A DNA stretch of 64,000 nt from Congeria kusceri. Lineage: Eukaryota; Mollusca; Bivalvia; Myida; Dreissenidae. A program made the translations under genes and the position numbers. The stretch's first letter is position 1. The number at the start of each line of letters is the position of its first letter. Positions 34,604-46,160 of this stretch are shown here, piece after piece. Under the pieces are notes generated by a model, which ran no database searches, was not told the origin of the DNA, and saw only the letters and a list, made by a program, of their open reading frames with translations. Location: contig CM051033.1 of assembly GCA_027627225.1 (NCBI GenBank), positions 46,402,016-46,466,015 of the forward strand, in the 5' to 3' direction.

Positions 34604-34617
34604 TAAGCTCCACCCTA
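34604..34617 (-). repeat. right terminal inverted repeat
   Basis: The reverse complement reads TAGGGTGGAGCTTA, identical to 31212-31225. Confidence 0.8.
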
Positions 34618-35492
34618 CTGTACCAATAACTACATAGATCATATAATTTTCTCCAAGGCTATTTTTTCAGAAAACATTTTCCATGGTAAATTCATACCAT
34701 TGGTAATTAAACATGAGATTTATAGGATAAATTATTGACTACAGCCAAGACAATTCCGTTGTCGAATGTTCGACAGGTCTGGAAGTCTAAAGGCGTTATT
34801 CTGTTTGTAGTTTTACATACGCGTGTCACTTTTGTATCGAGCCGCAGATTGGCTTCAAGAGCATCGTAAGGTTTAGACACAAACTGTAATTTCTGCTAAT
34901 CTTTTGTTTTATAACTGAAGAGTACACAACAGCTCTTGTGGCCTAAACAATACGATAACGAAAGGGCCGAGTTTAAGATAAGTGCACAGTATTCAGTATT
35001 GGTGCAGATACGACAATCTCATGTAGACTCTTAATCGGCGATTAACGAAGTACAAAGATACGAGACCGTGGCACCTGTACGTGAATTCACTTCACCACCC
35101 AACTGTGTGAACCTATTTAAGATATTACCAAGGAAGTTATCGAGTATCTTTTCCAAAACAATCTCTGGTAAATTCAGTTTAAGTCAAGATGTATGATTCT
35201 AGTTAACAGTTCAGATATGTATAACTAATACTGATAGAGCGTACATACCCGCTCAGAGTTATACGGACATATATTTTATGCTTGCACGTAGTTCTTGAAA
35301 ATGTGTGCGCATCAGTACACGAGTTTGTTATTTAAATTCAACAGTCACAGAAAAATCATGTATTTTCTGAATTTATATAACTATTTACTTAAATAGTGCT
35401 TAAAGGTGCGCTCAAGGGGAAGAGAACTACAGTGTTAAGCACGTCAATGCAAATAGCTTCGAGCAGAATTTAATCCACATCCTTTCTTTTTT
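34618..35492. other. non-coding, no gene seen
   Basis: Right flank of the transposon. No recognisable gene or repeat. Confidence 0.35.
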
Positions 35493-35498
35493 TACTAG

Positions 35499-35904
35499 TA
35501 CTACACACATAACTGAGTGTAGCGACAGTCGCTATATGTATGAGTACTACACACATCACTGACTGTAGCGACAGTCGCTATATGTATGAGTACTACACAC
35601 AAAACTGACTGTAGCGACAGTCGCTATATGTATGAGTACTACACACATCACTGACTGTAGCGACAGTCGCTATATGTATGAGTACTACACACATAACTGA
35701 CTGTAGAGAAAGTCGCTATATGTATGAGTACTACACACATAACTGACTGTAGCGACAGTCGCTATATGTATGAGTACTACACACATAACTGACTGTAGAG
35801 AAAGTCGCTATATGTATGAGTACTACACACATAACTGACTTTAGCGACAGTCGCTATATGTATGAGTACTACACACATAACAGACTGTAGCGACAGTCGC
35901 TATA
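35499..35904 (+). repeat. 46-bp tandem array with a palindrome in each unit, 9 copies
   Basis: Units starting TACTACACACAT(A/C) lie at 35499, 35545, 35591, 35637, 35683, 35729, 35775, 35821 and 35867 (the last partial), exactly 46 bp apart. Seven of nine carry the perfect palindrome TAGCGACAGTCGCTA (one of them as TTAGCGAC). Units five and seven share the same two changes (TAGAGAAAGTCGCTA), which points to a two-unit block having been copied. AGTACT at the unit junction is a second, smaller palindrome. Confidence 0.97.
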
Positions 35905-38900
35905 CATTTATTCCATTCTTTATATTCAAAATGAGAGAACTTTTGAACAGTGCAATATTACCATAGTATAGTAATATAATAATCGGCTGTCCGAGACAGT
36001 CGTGTTAATGGGTGGTTGTGGTATTAGGATGACTTAGAATATTTTACACGACATTAAATGGAATTATGCAAACAGTTACTTCGAATTGGGTCAAATAAAC
36101 TTTGAAACAGCGTATAAATATAGCACCCATGAGAGGAGTCTTATTAATATTTGCTTAGAACACATTGGTTTCAAAGCAATATCATATTTTATATGGAGAT
36201 CAAACGTTAAGTTATAAGTAGCATAACCTAATATCGCTGTAAGCGTGACATGATGACGTCACACCATGGCAATGACGTTGCACGGACCAATGATCGTAAT
36301 CAGCCGCAGACTCTATTGTACGGTTCAAAGGAACAGAAAATTGATCTGAATTTACAAACCCACTCAATATGTATTGCATGGTGAACATATAAAATTGACC
36401 TCAAATGAACTACTGCCTCAACATAATAATAAAATATTGCAGAGTTAACAGAAAACTGATATGAAATAAGTAACTGTACCAACCCTTAATAAAAAATTTA
36501 TGTCGGACAAATATAATCAGAAATCAGAAACTGTCCGATTGCTAGAAGAACTGAAAAAAAGTTATAAAATAAGTATTTATCCGGAGCCAGCGTTAGGACT
36601 TACATTACTAGTATTTAATAATACAGGCATTGCGTGTTGTTTACTATTCTTCTAATAGTATATGACATTTTCCTCTTGGAACATCAAAATAACAAATCGA
36701 CATAAACAGAATATCTCTGTTTGAAATAACTCTCACGCAACGAAATGACATTTCAAAATCAAACACCGCGAAGAATGCGATCATTTAAACAACGTGACTC
36801 CAAACAAGGATAAAAGAAATATAAAAAAAGAGTTCACGGAACGTGTCCGTTCGACATTCGCCGCATCACCAATCTTTAAAGCGTCTGGTTCACAAGAGCC
36901 GTGTCAAAAACATATTTTAAAAAATCCACACAATATCAGCATTGAATCGGGCTGTTTAAAGTACGAGCATTTTTCAGATGTATTTAAATGCATGAACGTT
37001 TTGCCGGTTTATACCCCGGGTATACACGCATTTAATCGGCCTATCTATAATACGGACATTTTGCAGGTTTGTATAAAGACATGAACGTTTTGCCTGTAGA
37101 AATATAAGCACGAGCACATCAGTTATCGGTCTTTTTTTACACGTATGTGTAATTTGCTGATGTAACTTTATGTATAAATCCGCGAAATCCAAAATCAAGA
37201 GACGTTTCTATTTCACTAGTTTCTTCTATTATTTAATATAAAATATAACAATAAATTTCGTAAAATACCTGACAATATATAAATCCTCATTAAAGTAGTT
37301 CACCTTTTCATTTGTATATAGTCTTCATGTAGTGCAAAATGCTATAATAAGCTTACATCTTATCAATAAGCTCCCTCCTGACCACTGTATATAAACAAGT
37401 CCAGCTGTCAATAAGCCCCAATGTTATAACCAGTCATTCACACACACTTAATCCAAACACTTCGCAAAGTATAGAAATCACGCTAATAAGTCCATCATTT
37501 CGGACCATGGTCTATTTCCCATATTTACCAAGTACAGCTACAAACCTCTTCAAACATTTCCCTGTTTCTATGCAAATTTCTTCCCATAGAGATACCATCC
37601 AGTCAACTCAAACGGTAAAATAAGCCAAGTCTATAACGAATCATACTTATATAACAATAGAAATCAATATTTAAAAGTCTCTGTCTTTTCAATTGTATGT
37701 GAAAATTCGCTCTATTGTTCAGGTCTATCCAATTGAAGAGTTCTGTAGAACAAAACACGGAATCGGCCACTTTAAACTAATTTCTGAAACATTATACTAT
37801 CAGCGAATATCGTTTGAACATTAAAAGTTGCCTTTCATTGATAGAATTCGACGATGTAAGACAATATCCTGGCGGTCAATATCGGCGACAGTGTTGGCTT
37901 TCTAGTGTTTGGTGTAACTTTCTGCGTCGTGCTTTCGGAATGCATAAACGCTGAAACCCGTTTAGGGAATGGAAAAGGAAAGCACGCTAAATATTGCTCC
38001 AGAGCAAAACCGATTCCCTCATTAACATAATGTAACGAACATTTTTTATACGTAAAAATATGTCCCGTTCCACTCAAATATCCTTTGCAGCAAAACAATG
38101 ATTGACTTCACTTTTCTTCACACAGTCTGTGATATATTATTTGCGAAATGCAATATACCTTCAATTGCTGTTGGCTGTTTGTCACGTTCGCAATTCCTAT
38201 AGTACAAAACTGTTCACCATGCCTATTAAAGATTCAAACTTTGATGTACCAGAACCCTTGCTTAAATGTATCATTTCCAACTGGCATGATTTTTACTTTT
38301 GAGACAATAGACTTCGCGAGTAAAACAAGAAACTGGGTTTTCACTTTCTACACTACTCGATATTGCGTTCTACTGTTATTTATTCCTCACTATAAATATT
38401 CATGGTATTATGATATTAACTGTACCGTCGATAATCCATTGTTCGTTGGACAAAAATAACAGCTGTTTGCATGCTTTCATTTCGTATTTAGCCAATAAAT
38501 ACTATGTTCCGATGAGATATTGGAAGCGCGAAAAAGAACTCGGTCACATGAATATGTAATTCCAGTCTGGCTGGGCATTATTTATTTAAACTATCATTTT
38601 GACGAGCAGACAGCTTCCAACGTCGGCAGGGGGGTAGGTGGAACTATTAACGACGCCCCCGCCCCTCCCCTCATATTTCATACAATATATAATTTTCGTA
38701 AATGTTGTAAGATTCAATTTTCTAGCAGAACATTATGCACGTGCTCTTAATGGAGACTATAGAAACGATAACTGAGAGTATGAACATGTATCTTGTTTGG
38801 GAAGAGTTGAACATAATACTAGTACATGGAAGCGATTAATCAGGCATGAGATTAAATTGTGGACATGGTGGATATACACTAGACAAAGTGTTCTGAACTT

Positions 38901-39340
38901 GTATACATGGGTCACTGTATTTACCTCTTTACACTTTTTAATATCTAAAAATAATTTTTCTTGTGGTTGCATTATACATGCAGTAAGTACTTCTTTCGTG
39001 TTGTATTTATTAATGTATGTGAATCAGAATATCATTTTTTACTGTGTTGTCCAATATATAATGAATGACGTAGAAAATATAATATCAGGTCATGTTGGCC
39101 TAACATAAATAAATACATATCAATGATGTCCAGTAAGAATGTTAAAACACTAAACAATATAGCACAACTTTTGGTATAAGCTTTTAAATTAAGATGTGAG
39201 AAAATTAATCTTTTTGCTGCTTCATAATTATTTACTAATACGCACTCTGTTATAATATATGCTATATAAAATTACTCAGTCAATGCATATGTTTCTTTGA
39301 TTCCCATATGTCACTGAAGCCATTAATGAGTTATTGTCCA
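35905..39340. other. non-coding, no supported gene
   Basis: Several short ATG-started frames (for example 36794-37084 plus and 37835-38098 minus) lack any recognised motif. ATGATGACGTCAC at about 36250 includes a CRE-like TGACGTCA. GAACGTTTTGCC(G/T)G recurs at about 36995 and 37085 as a small direct repeat. Confidence 0.4.
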
Positions 39341-40042
39341 TGTTTTACAGGAATTTAAGTCAAAAAGGGGGGCCATAACTGTGTCAAAATTTAGTCGTTT
39401 GTAACCAAAGTCGAACTTGACCTGTATTTTATGATGCTACACATTTGTACCGATAATTATTTAAATATGTCAAGCCAGTGTTGAGTTATCGTCAGGAAAC
39501 CATGTTTTTAGTGAATTTAAGTCAAATAAAGGGCATAACTCTCTCAAAATATAGTGGTTTGTAACCAAAGTCGAGACCAATAATTATTTGAATATGTCAA
39601 GCCATTCTTGAGTTCTTGTCCAAAAATCATGTTTTTAGGGAATTTTAAGTCGAAAAAGGGCCATAACTCTGTCAAAATTTAGTGGTTTGTAACCAACATC
39701 GAACTTGACCTGCATTCTATGATGTTACACATGTGTACCAAAAATTATTTAAATATGTGAAGCGTTTCTTGGGTTATCATCCGGAAACCATGTTTGTAAG
39801 GAATTTTTAGACGAAGAGGGACCATAACTCTGTCAAAATTTAGTGGTTTGTAACCAACATCGAATTTGACCTGAATTCTATGATGTTACACATGTTTACC
39901 AAATATTATTTGAATATGTCGAGCCTTTCTTGAGTTATCATCCGGAAACCAAAAACCAACAGACCGACAGACCGACAGTCCGACGGACCGACAAGCTCAC
40001 TCCTATATACCCCCCCCCCCCAACTTCGTTTGTGGGGGTATA
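39340..40042 (+). mobile_element. tandem-core ('pearl'-like) element with hairpin end
   Basis: Four degenerate core units begin near 39345, 39502, 39630 and 39788. They share CATGTTT(T)TA then GGAATTT(T)AAGTC, GGGCCATAACTCTGTCAAAA and TTTAGTGGTTTGTAACCAA. After them come a tetranucleotide-like run of GACCGACAG/GACGGACC (39960-39992) and a hairpin: TATAC plus a long C run, a CAACTTCGTTTG loop and GGGGGTATA (40006-40042). This core-repeat, simple-sequence and 3' hairpin order is that of bivalve 'pearl'/Helitron-like non-autonomous elements. There is no coding capacity. Confidence 0.7.
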
Positions 40043-41091
40043 ACAACTAATAATTTACCACTAAATATAAACACAATTTCAATGGACGCCTTTCTTTCAA
40101 CTGACAAGGAATACAGACAAAGAAGCAAGAAATGGATTGTAGTCTTCGAATAATTCTTCACCCATGGTCATAGCACTCTTTCATGAAAGCATTTTGGAAC
40201 CATCATAATTAGGCATGTTCTCTTTCGTGTATTTGATATCAATGCTGCCATGCATTTTTCTATCTACAAGTAATCCCGGCTTATTACAAATTGTTTTCTA
40301 TCAGTTGCACAAGTCTGTTCCCTCCCTCCAAAGGGAAAATATTCTGCATTCAATGTAAGATTTTAGTGTGACTGACTGTTTTCACTGTCACTTACTCGAT
40401 AGTCTTATAGATGATAGCACTCACAGTGTTTTTTCAAAGCCAACTGGGGGCCGAATATACCCTGCTTAAAAATTATATTTTTTCCCCAGGCCTATATGTA
40501 CCCCAAAATCCCCACAGCATGTAAGCTCTATTTTGAATAAAAAGAGACCAAAATCTGACAAAGATACAGGGGTTTTTGTAAACAATCCCAGCAATTTTTC
40601 ATCAAACCAAGTTAATCTAAGTTTATCATTTGTAGAAAAACAATTCATAAATGTTTTATAACAATGTAGAATATAAACATGTAATAATGTTTTTTCTAAA
40701 AACAAAATCCCCTTTAGCCGTAAAATTCCCCATCTGAAGGGCCCCGCCACCTTTCCCCCAAATGGGAAAAAAACACTGACTCACGTAAATGTAGAACTGT
40801 GACAAAAATATATTTAAGTGCCATCAAAGTTGGCATTCCTCTCCAAACTTAGTTGTGTGCAAGGTGTCAATTCTTTTACCAACATAGTTACTTAAACTTA
40901 TCGATGTATGTATATTACAAATTTCGTCTACACAAAGAATTTACCAAAACATCACATGATATTTTGCGCCTACATACTTACAAATAGTCCAGATTGTCTG
41001 CCTTTTTTGTCAAAATCAAATTTCTCCCTCAATTTTTTTTTGTATTTATATTATATGTATTTATATTATTTTTACATAACGTATTATTTTT
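40043..41091. other. non-coding; possible old repeat at 40.44-40.79 kb
   Basis: 40440-40790 has a run of CCCC(A/C)-type motifs (TACCCCAAAATCCCC, CCCCGCCACCTTTCCCCC) that resembles a dispersed repeat, but there is no second copy in this window to confirm it. The TATTTTTAC(A/G)TAACGTAT doublet at 41070-41102 is the SINE's target region. Confidence 0.35.
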
Positions 41092-41104
41092 ACGTAACGT
41101 ATAC
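41092..41104 (+). repeat. SINE target-site duplication, left
   Basis: ACGTAACGTATAC, identical to 41416-41428. Confidence 0.9.
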
Positions 41105-41415
41105 GCCGGGCCCGGCTAGCTCATTGGTGGAGCGCTGGACTGTCAATCCGGGGATCGTGAGTTCAAACCCCAGCCCGGCCACATAACTAGTGTGGGTATT
41201 GCTCATAATATTATTTCTACGGCCATTCTCCCCCTACCTCTGATTCAAGTAGGGCAGTTGTCAGTTACTGGCATAAGTATGTTCACTTAGTACTGGTAAA
41301 CCGCTTAGATCGGCTAAGCTTGCCCAGGAAAAGTGTGATTAGGTTAACTGACCTCCGTGATATGACTGAAATACAGTTGAAAACAGCGAAAAATCCAAAC
41401 AAACAAACAAACAAA
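41105..41415 (+). mobile_element. tRNA-derived SINE
   Basis: The 5' part is tRNA-like. An A-box TAGCTCATTGG (from 41117) is followed by an anticodon arm CTGGA-CTGTCAA-TCCGG, which would read GTC (Asp), and then a B-box GTTCAAACC at 41161-41169. These form an internal RNA polymerase III promoter. GCCGGGC at the start can pair with GCCCGGC after the B-box arm. A ~240-bp body follows (AGGGCAGTTGTCAGTTACTG; TATGTTCACTTAGTACTGG) and ends in (CAAA)n. Perfect 13-bp target-site duplications flank it, so this is a retroposed copy and not a tRNA gene. The body resembles, from memory, V-type SINEs described in molluscs such as RUDI; the family assignment is uncertain. Confidence 0.92.
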
Positions 41416-41573
41416 ACGTAACGTATACACATCCGCTTTTGTTAATCATATAAAAATCAATAATTTCTAACTTCATCATAATTTCTAATAATTTACGTAA
41501 CGTATACACATCCGCTTTTGTAAATCATATAAACGACTGTATTGTTATCAATAATTTCTAACTACATATAATC
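41416..41573 (+). repeat. 79-bp direct duplication beginning with the SINE target sequence
   Basis: ACGTAACGTATACACATCCG and the following ~60 bp occur at 41416 and again at 41495, with the second copy carrying a small insertion. The first copy's start doubles as the SINE's right target-site duplication. The second copy shows what an unoccupied site looks like. Confidence 0.85.
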
Positions 41574-43983
41574 TAAACTGAGAAATATACGTACATGAAT
41601 GTAATATCACAAACATAGTTCAAAATGTGTTGTTACATGTCTAATACCCAGATACATAATAGTATAATGTTTCTAACACTCAGATAATTTAATTATTATG
41701 TTATCACGTCGATTATACGTACATGTAAAACTAATATTGTTTGAACGCATACGTGTAATGTGTAGATTGTTCAAATTAAAGTTTCTTCTTCTATTCTTCT
41801 TAAGCAGAAATCCATCGATGACAACAAACCATGTTGACTTTGTCCATCAGGAAACTATAGCTTTTCCCTATGCAAGGATCTTTTAAATCTAAACTGGTGC
41901 ATCCTTTTGATAAAGACTTTAATTGGTCCACCCCCTATTTCTGGACACGTGTCGGTTCCTTGCCCCCTGCCGGTGTAGCCACCAACATGAAGTTGTAAGT
42001 ACATTGTCGAGGTATGGAGTGACCGAATTCGTCATCAACTTCCTGCAATGCAAAAACAAAAGTCAAATATTTTATTTACCCTGTTCTTATTATCTACATG
42101 CACATTTTACAACCTTTTAATTGTGAAAATAAGTGCAACATTGTTCAAACTGAACTTCAAATATTGAATACTCGATTTTCATAAAAGTGCTGCATATTTG
42201 TTGTGGTTTAATATACCCAACCGGCAACCAATCAGATACAAGGAGTTTTACGAACCAAAGTGTTCGTCAAAGAACAATAAGATTAAATATTTAATGTCCA
42301 GGGTTAGATGTTATGGAATTCAGTAAAATTCATTTTTTGTTCTGGAAATCGTTTCCTATCTTAGTAGCAGTGACCCTGGCCCTAGTGATCCCAAAAGCAA
42401 TCCCAACCAATTTTATAATAACATAATTTTAATTAACCGATTTGGATATGATTATTTAGAGGAAGAATTGTACTAAATACATGCATGTAACTTTAAAGGA
42501 CAACACCATTGACAGTCCTCGATCATACATGCTTCGTATGTTAATGTCCTTTGCTCAGTGCATTAATTCGTACAATACTACAAAATTACCATTGAAGGAT
42601 CCTTCCTCTTCCTACTGATCCCACAGCTATGTTAGATAACCATCTCATGGATGCTTTCACCCAGGCTGTTCTTTCCTTTCTCTTAAAAGCAATGATGTCA
42701 AATGTTATTTAGCTCTATCGATACTGTAGTGATCAACAATAACAGAAAAGGTCAACATTGTTTATGGATGCCACAATAATTGTAATAATGAAAATTAAAA
42801 ATAGACGTATTGAAAAGTATGTTCATACGTTCACCATCTGAGTCAAATAAACTAAGTAAACAACTTACCGTTTGAATCAGTTATATTTTGTTGTCTAAAA
42901 GGCTTTTGCCATGTTGTTCTCACGAAACGGCGCCTTCCTTTAAAGCAGCATTCCAAAAATATGTTAATAAAATAAAACCTTGCAGAAATCGTTTCTAATG
43001 GACATCTTACCAACAAAAATACAAAACCCCGCTTTGAAATCGGTAAAATAATAACGTTTTGGTAACTTTTTATCGTACTCTGTATGCGAAAGCTGGTGAT
43101 GCCTCTGGAGTAAATCAGCATGTACATTAGTGTATATTCCGTTCCGTACCAAGTGTATTCGAACATAGACATTAAACAATGTCTTTCGTAAATAAGAAAC
43201 AGTTTTCAGTCGAATAAACGTCATTAACGTTCATTAGAACTAATGCCAATTTAAGATGTATGGAATTATATTCTATGGACTGCGGCTTTAAACTGCCGCG
43301 TCTAACATCTAATATACAAGTTTTAACATCTACCTTTAAAGTTCTAATTAATAACACATGATTTCTAACTCAAAATGGCACTATTCGGCTGCCGTATGAA
43401 CAAATAAACCAACAAAATAAATAAACCAGTGAAAGGAGCACATATTTATACCACTTGACGACTCCGCAGAGATCCACATTTAGGACATTATTTACTCTCC
43501 GAACTATTAACGGAAATCGTGCAGCATTTTAGTCTACTGCTTATCAGGATTATATATATAAATCATACAAACAGTAATAAAAATGATTTATTTCATGGAC
43601 TACCTTGAAGTTAAATATTCCTTAAAATGTTATTTTCAGTGAGCTTGTGAGCTTTTAATGGCGGATAATAGATCACTATTCCCACAATGAGTTTGATTGA
43701 ATGAGTTTCAAATCGGTGTAAGATTTCATCGATAAGGCCTTTTTACTGTATAAATAACAAAAAGCTCCGAGTGAACGGAATTCAGTCGGGACACTTGTGC
43801 GCATTTACAATAACCTAATTGAAAGGTACACGGGCACAGGTTTATAACTTAAATTGTTATTGAGAGTGGATGTAGACTTAATACGACGTTGTCAGTAAGG
43901 TAATGAAATTTATTGTCACGGGCTATATGTTCTCCGTTTTAGCTAGTGTGTACACTATTTGTCTTCCTTTAATCATTTGTATT
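41574..43983. other. non-coding, no supported gene
   Basis: Overlapping minus-strand frames at 42852-43357 (106, 86 and 61 codons) show no recognised domain and are not compelling. A Ca/Mg-channel or similar assignment cannot be supported. Otherwise AT-rich DNA. Confidence 0.35.
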
Positions 43984-44090
43984 AAACTTGTGAAATCTCG
44001 GCGATAAGTGGTCCGAACAAGCCCGGTGTAGATATGTATAATTGGACTTGCGAAATCTCGGCGATTGGTGGTCTTAACAAGCCCAATGCC
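43984..44090 (+). repeat. ~58-bp duplication, 2 copies
   Basis: ACTTG(T/C)GAAATCTCGGCGAT then (A/T)(A/G)GTGGTC(C/T)(G/T)AACAAGCCC occurs at about 43987 and 44045. Confidence 0.85.
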
Positions 44091-44727
44091 GTGTGGCAAA
44101 TTGCACATACACGTTAGAGGATCATTAAAATTATATATGAACAACTTAACGTGTTATGTTTGAACAGCAAGCATAACTTTAACATACCATAATATTTATT
44201 TGATTTTATTTAAATGCTAGCAACACATATAATCTATTTTATGTGTTTTGAAATAAACTATTACATGTTGTACTAATTAAGTCAGAATGATCTGCCTTTC
44301 AACCTCTGATAGTTACCTTCATTACACTAGTACAGGCAACAGTTCCGTTTCAACCAATTTCACACTATTTGCATGAATTTTATTTTCCATAAATATACTC
44401 TTCTGTGGCATTGCCTAGGTGAAAAATGGAAAATTATGGCGAACGCGTTCAGTTTGACGATAATGTCATATCCCGTAGCTACCTTAATGTTATTATATTA
44501 TAGACACATGGAATACAGGTTCAAAACATGATTGTCCGGGGGTGGTTGGGTCATCAGTATATAGAAGCTACATGAGACGCCATGATGTACATAATGCAAA
44601 CACCTTATAACGTGAATTTTAACAATTTAGAAGGACACATTTCCAATTTAATCTTCATCGGACGTTGACGCCCCGTTTACTAGTATCGAAATTATTAATC
44701 CATCTTCACCATTGAATGTTTTGGTGT

Positions 44728-44800
44728 ATGAAAGGCAAATGGTGATAAATTCATTGAGAAATTGGTTGCAAATTTGTTTACTGCTCAGTGCGTTATACAT
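44728..44800 (+). repeat. dispersed repeat shared with 63.32 kb
   Basis: GGCAAATGGTGAT(A/G)AATTCATT(G/T)AGAAAT(T/C)GG and the following TT(T/G)ACTGCTCAGT(G/A)CGTT recur at 63325-63395 in the same orientation. The identity of the repeat is unknown. Confidence 0.7.
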
Positions 44801-45734
44801 GCTTGATAATTACAAACACTAATACAAACATTATTATTATAAACATTGTGTCTACCTAGTTCTAATATCATTTATTTAACACAACAAAGATAATCTTGCC
44901 AATACAAGACCATTGCAGAAAATGAAGAATTCATGTTGTTGTTCTGAGGTTTATTTCAAATTATCTTAATTACTAACATTTTGTTGCCCACTTTTGCTGC
45001 TTTCCTAATGCCAAGTGTCGTGTACTATATACGATCTGATTGGAAGCTCTGCACTGTATCATTGCCGTTGCCGATTTGCAGGTGATTCTAAAATACCAAC
45101 AAATAATGAATAACGGCACTGAATCCGCTTTCAAACAATATATTGTAAAATATGGTAAAATACGACAATCTAATGTTATACATGTTAAGTTTATTTACAG
45201 AAACATCGAATAATAATACTATTGAATATCATATCGTAAATGAAGTATTTATGCCTATTTTTTTAATTTTTTTGTAAATGTATTATTTGTTAATAATATG
45301 CATATCATTTACACTTATTTAACGGTTTAACCGTCAAATGTTCAGATGTCGATGGTGTATAGACAGTGTCCATTACGTAATGTTGACCAAGTTGTATTCA
45401 ATTTTACAAGCTTTGCAACACAAGACACAATACACAATCATGTTTTCCGATTCAGTAAGTTCTATAAGGTTTACATTATTTAAATTTTTAATACTAAAAG
45501 TCGATTGTACATTTGACATTGTTGAAATAATATTTCGGATTAGGAACTGTTTTTACATCTTTTGTAGTCAGTTATAATGTGAAATATTATTTTGTTGAGC
45601 GGACTGTGTCTCAAAGAGAATATGATATCTATGCGGAGCCTCTAACAATGTGAAAATCATTATTGAATTGTGTATTTGTTAAATAAACAAGTGTTATTTG
45701 TTTACTTTGACATACATGTACATGTCAAATATTG

Positions 45735-46015
45735 TAATCATAGCTACATAGCTACCTAATTACATGGCTACCGATACACATAATTATTTTCATAGCTACA
45801 TAGCTATACCTTCTGACATGGCTACCGATACACGCTGCTATCTACAAATATACCGACCTAGCTATCTACCCACTTACCTAGCTACTTAGATAAGTATCTT
45901 CTTTACTAGCTACCTCGCTACCTACGTACCAACGGACCTACCTACTTATTTATCTACATACCTACGTACCTACCTACCTTCTATCTACCTTCATTCGCAC
46001 ATACCTACACACATG
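45735..46015 (+). repeat. degenerate (CTAC)n/(TAGC)n tract
   Basis: About 280 bp of imperfect CTAC/CTAG/TACC tetranucleotides, for example TAGCTACATAGCTACC and CCTACGTACCTACC. It is an old microsatellite. Confidence 0.85.
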
Positions 46016-46023
46016 CATACATT

Positions 46024-46160
46024 TTGTAGTTGTATCTAGACTTAATAGGAATCGTAATTGTCGTTTCTATTTCTCGGACAATGTCAGGTCTCTTTGTAGT
46101 TGTAGCTAGATTTATTAGCAATCTTAATTGTCGTATCCATTTCTATGACAATGTCTCAGG
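46024..46160 (+). repeat. ~66-bp duplication, 2 copies
   Basis: TTTGTAGTTGTA(T/G)CTAGA(C)TT then AATAGGAATC(G/T)TAATTGTCGT and GACAATGTC...AGGTCTCTT occurs at 46024 and about 46091. Confidence 0.85.

Larger units (their letters stand above)
31212..34617 (-). mobile_element. autonomous-looking DNA transposon with 14-bp TIRs
   Basis: TAGGGTGGAGCTTA at 31212-31225 and its exact reverse complement at 34604-34617 bound a ~3.4-kb unit. The unit contains one long intact minus-strand transposase-like gene. Beyond 14 bp the ends diverge. If CAG/AAC outside the core is included, the element would begin with CAGTAGGGTGG on the right and AACTAGGGTGG on the left. I could not find a convincing 8-bp target duplication; a TA duplication is possible if the TIR proper starts at GGGTGG. 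About 800 bp between the gene start and the right TIR is non-coding by eye. Confidence 0.8.

Noticed and set aside
35499..35904. CRISPR-like regular repeats
   Set aside because: The entire 46-bp unit repeats with no unique spacers, and the window is eukaryotic. The same applies to the 82-bp array at 15.46-16.12 kb.
41105..41180. A tRNA-Asp (GTC) gene
   Set aside because: The A and B boxes and a GTC anticodon arm are present, but the T stem and acceptor stem are poorly paired. A SINE body, CAAA tail and target-site duplications follow. It is the promoter head of a SINE.
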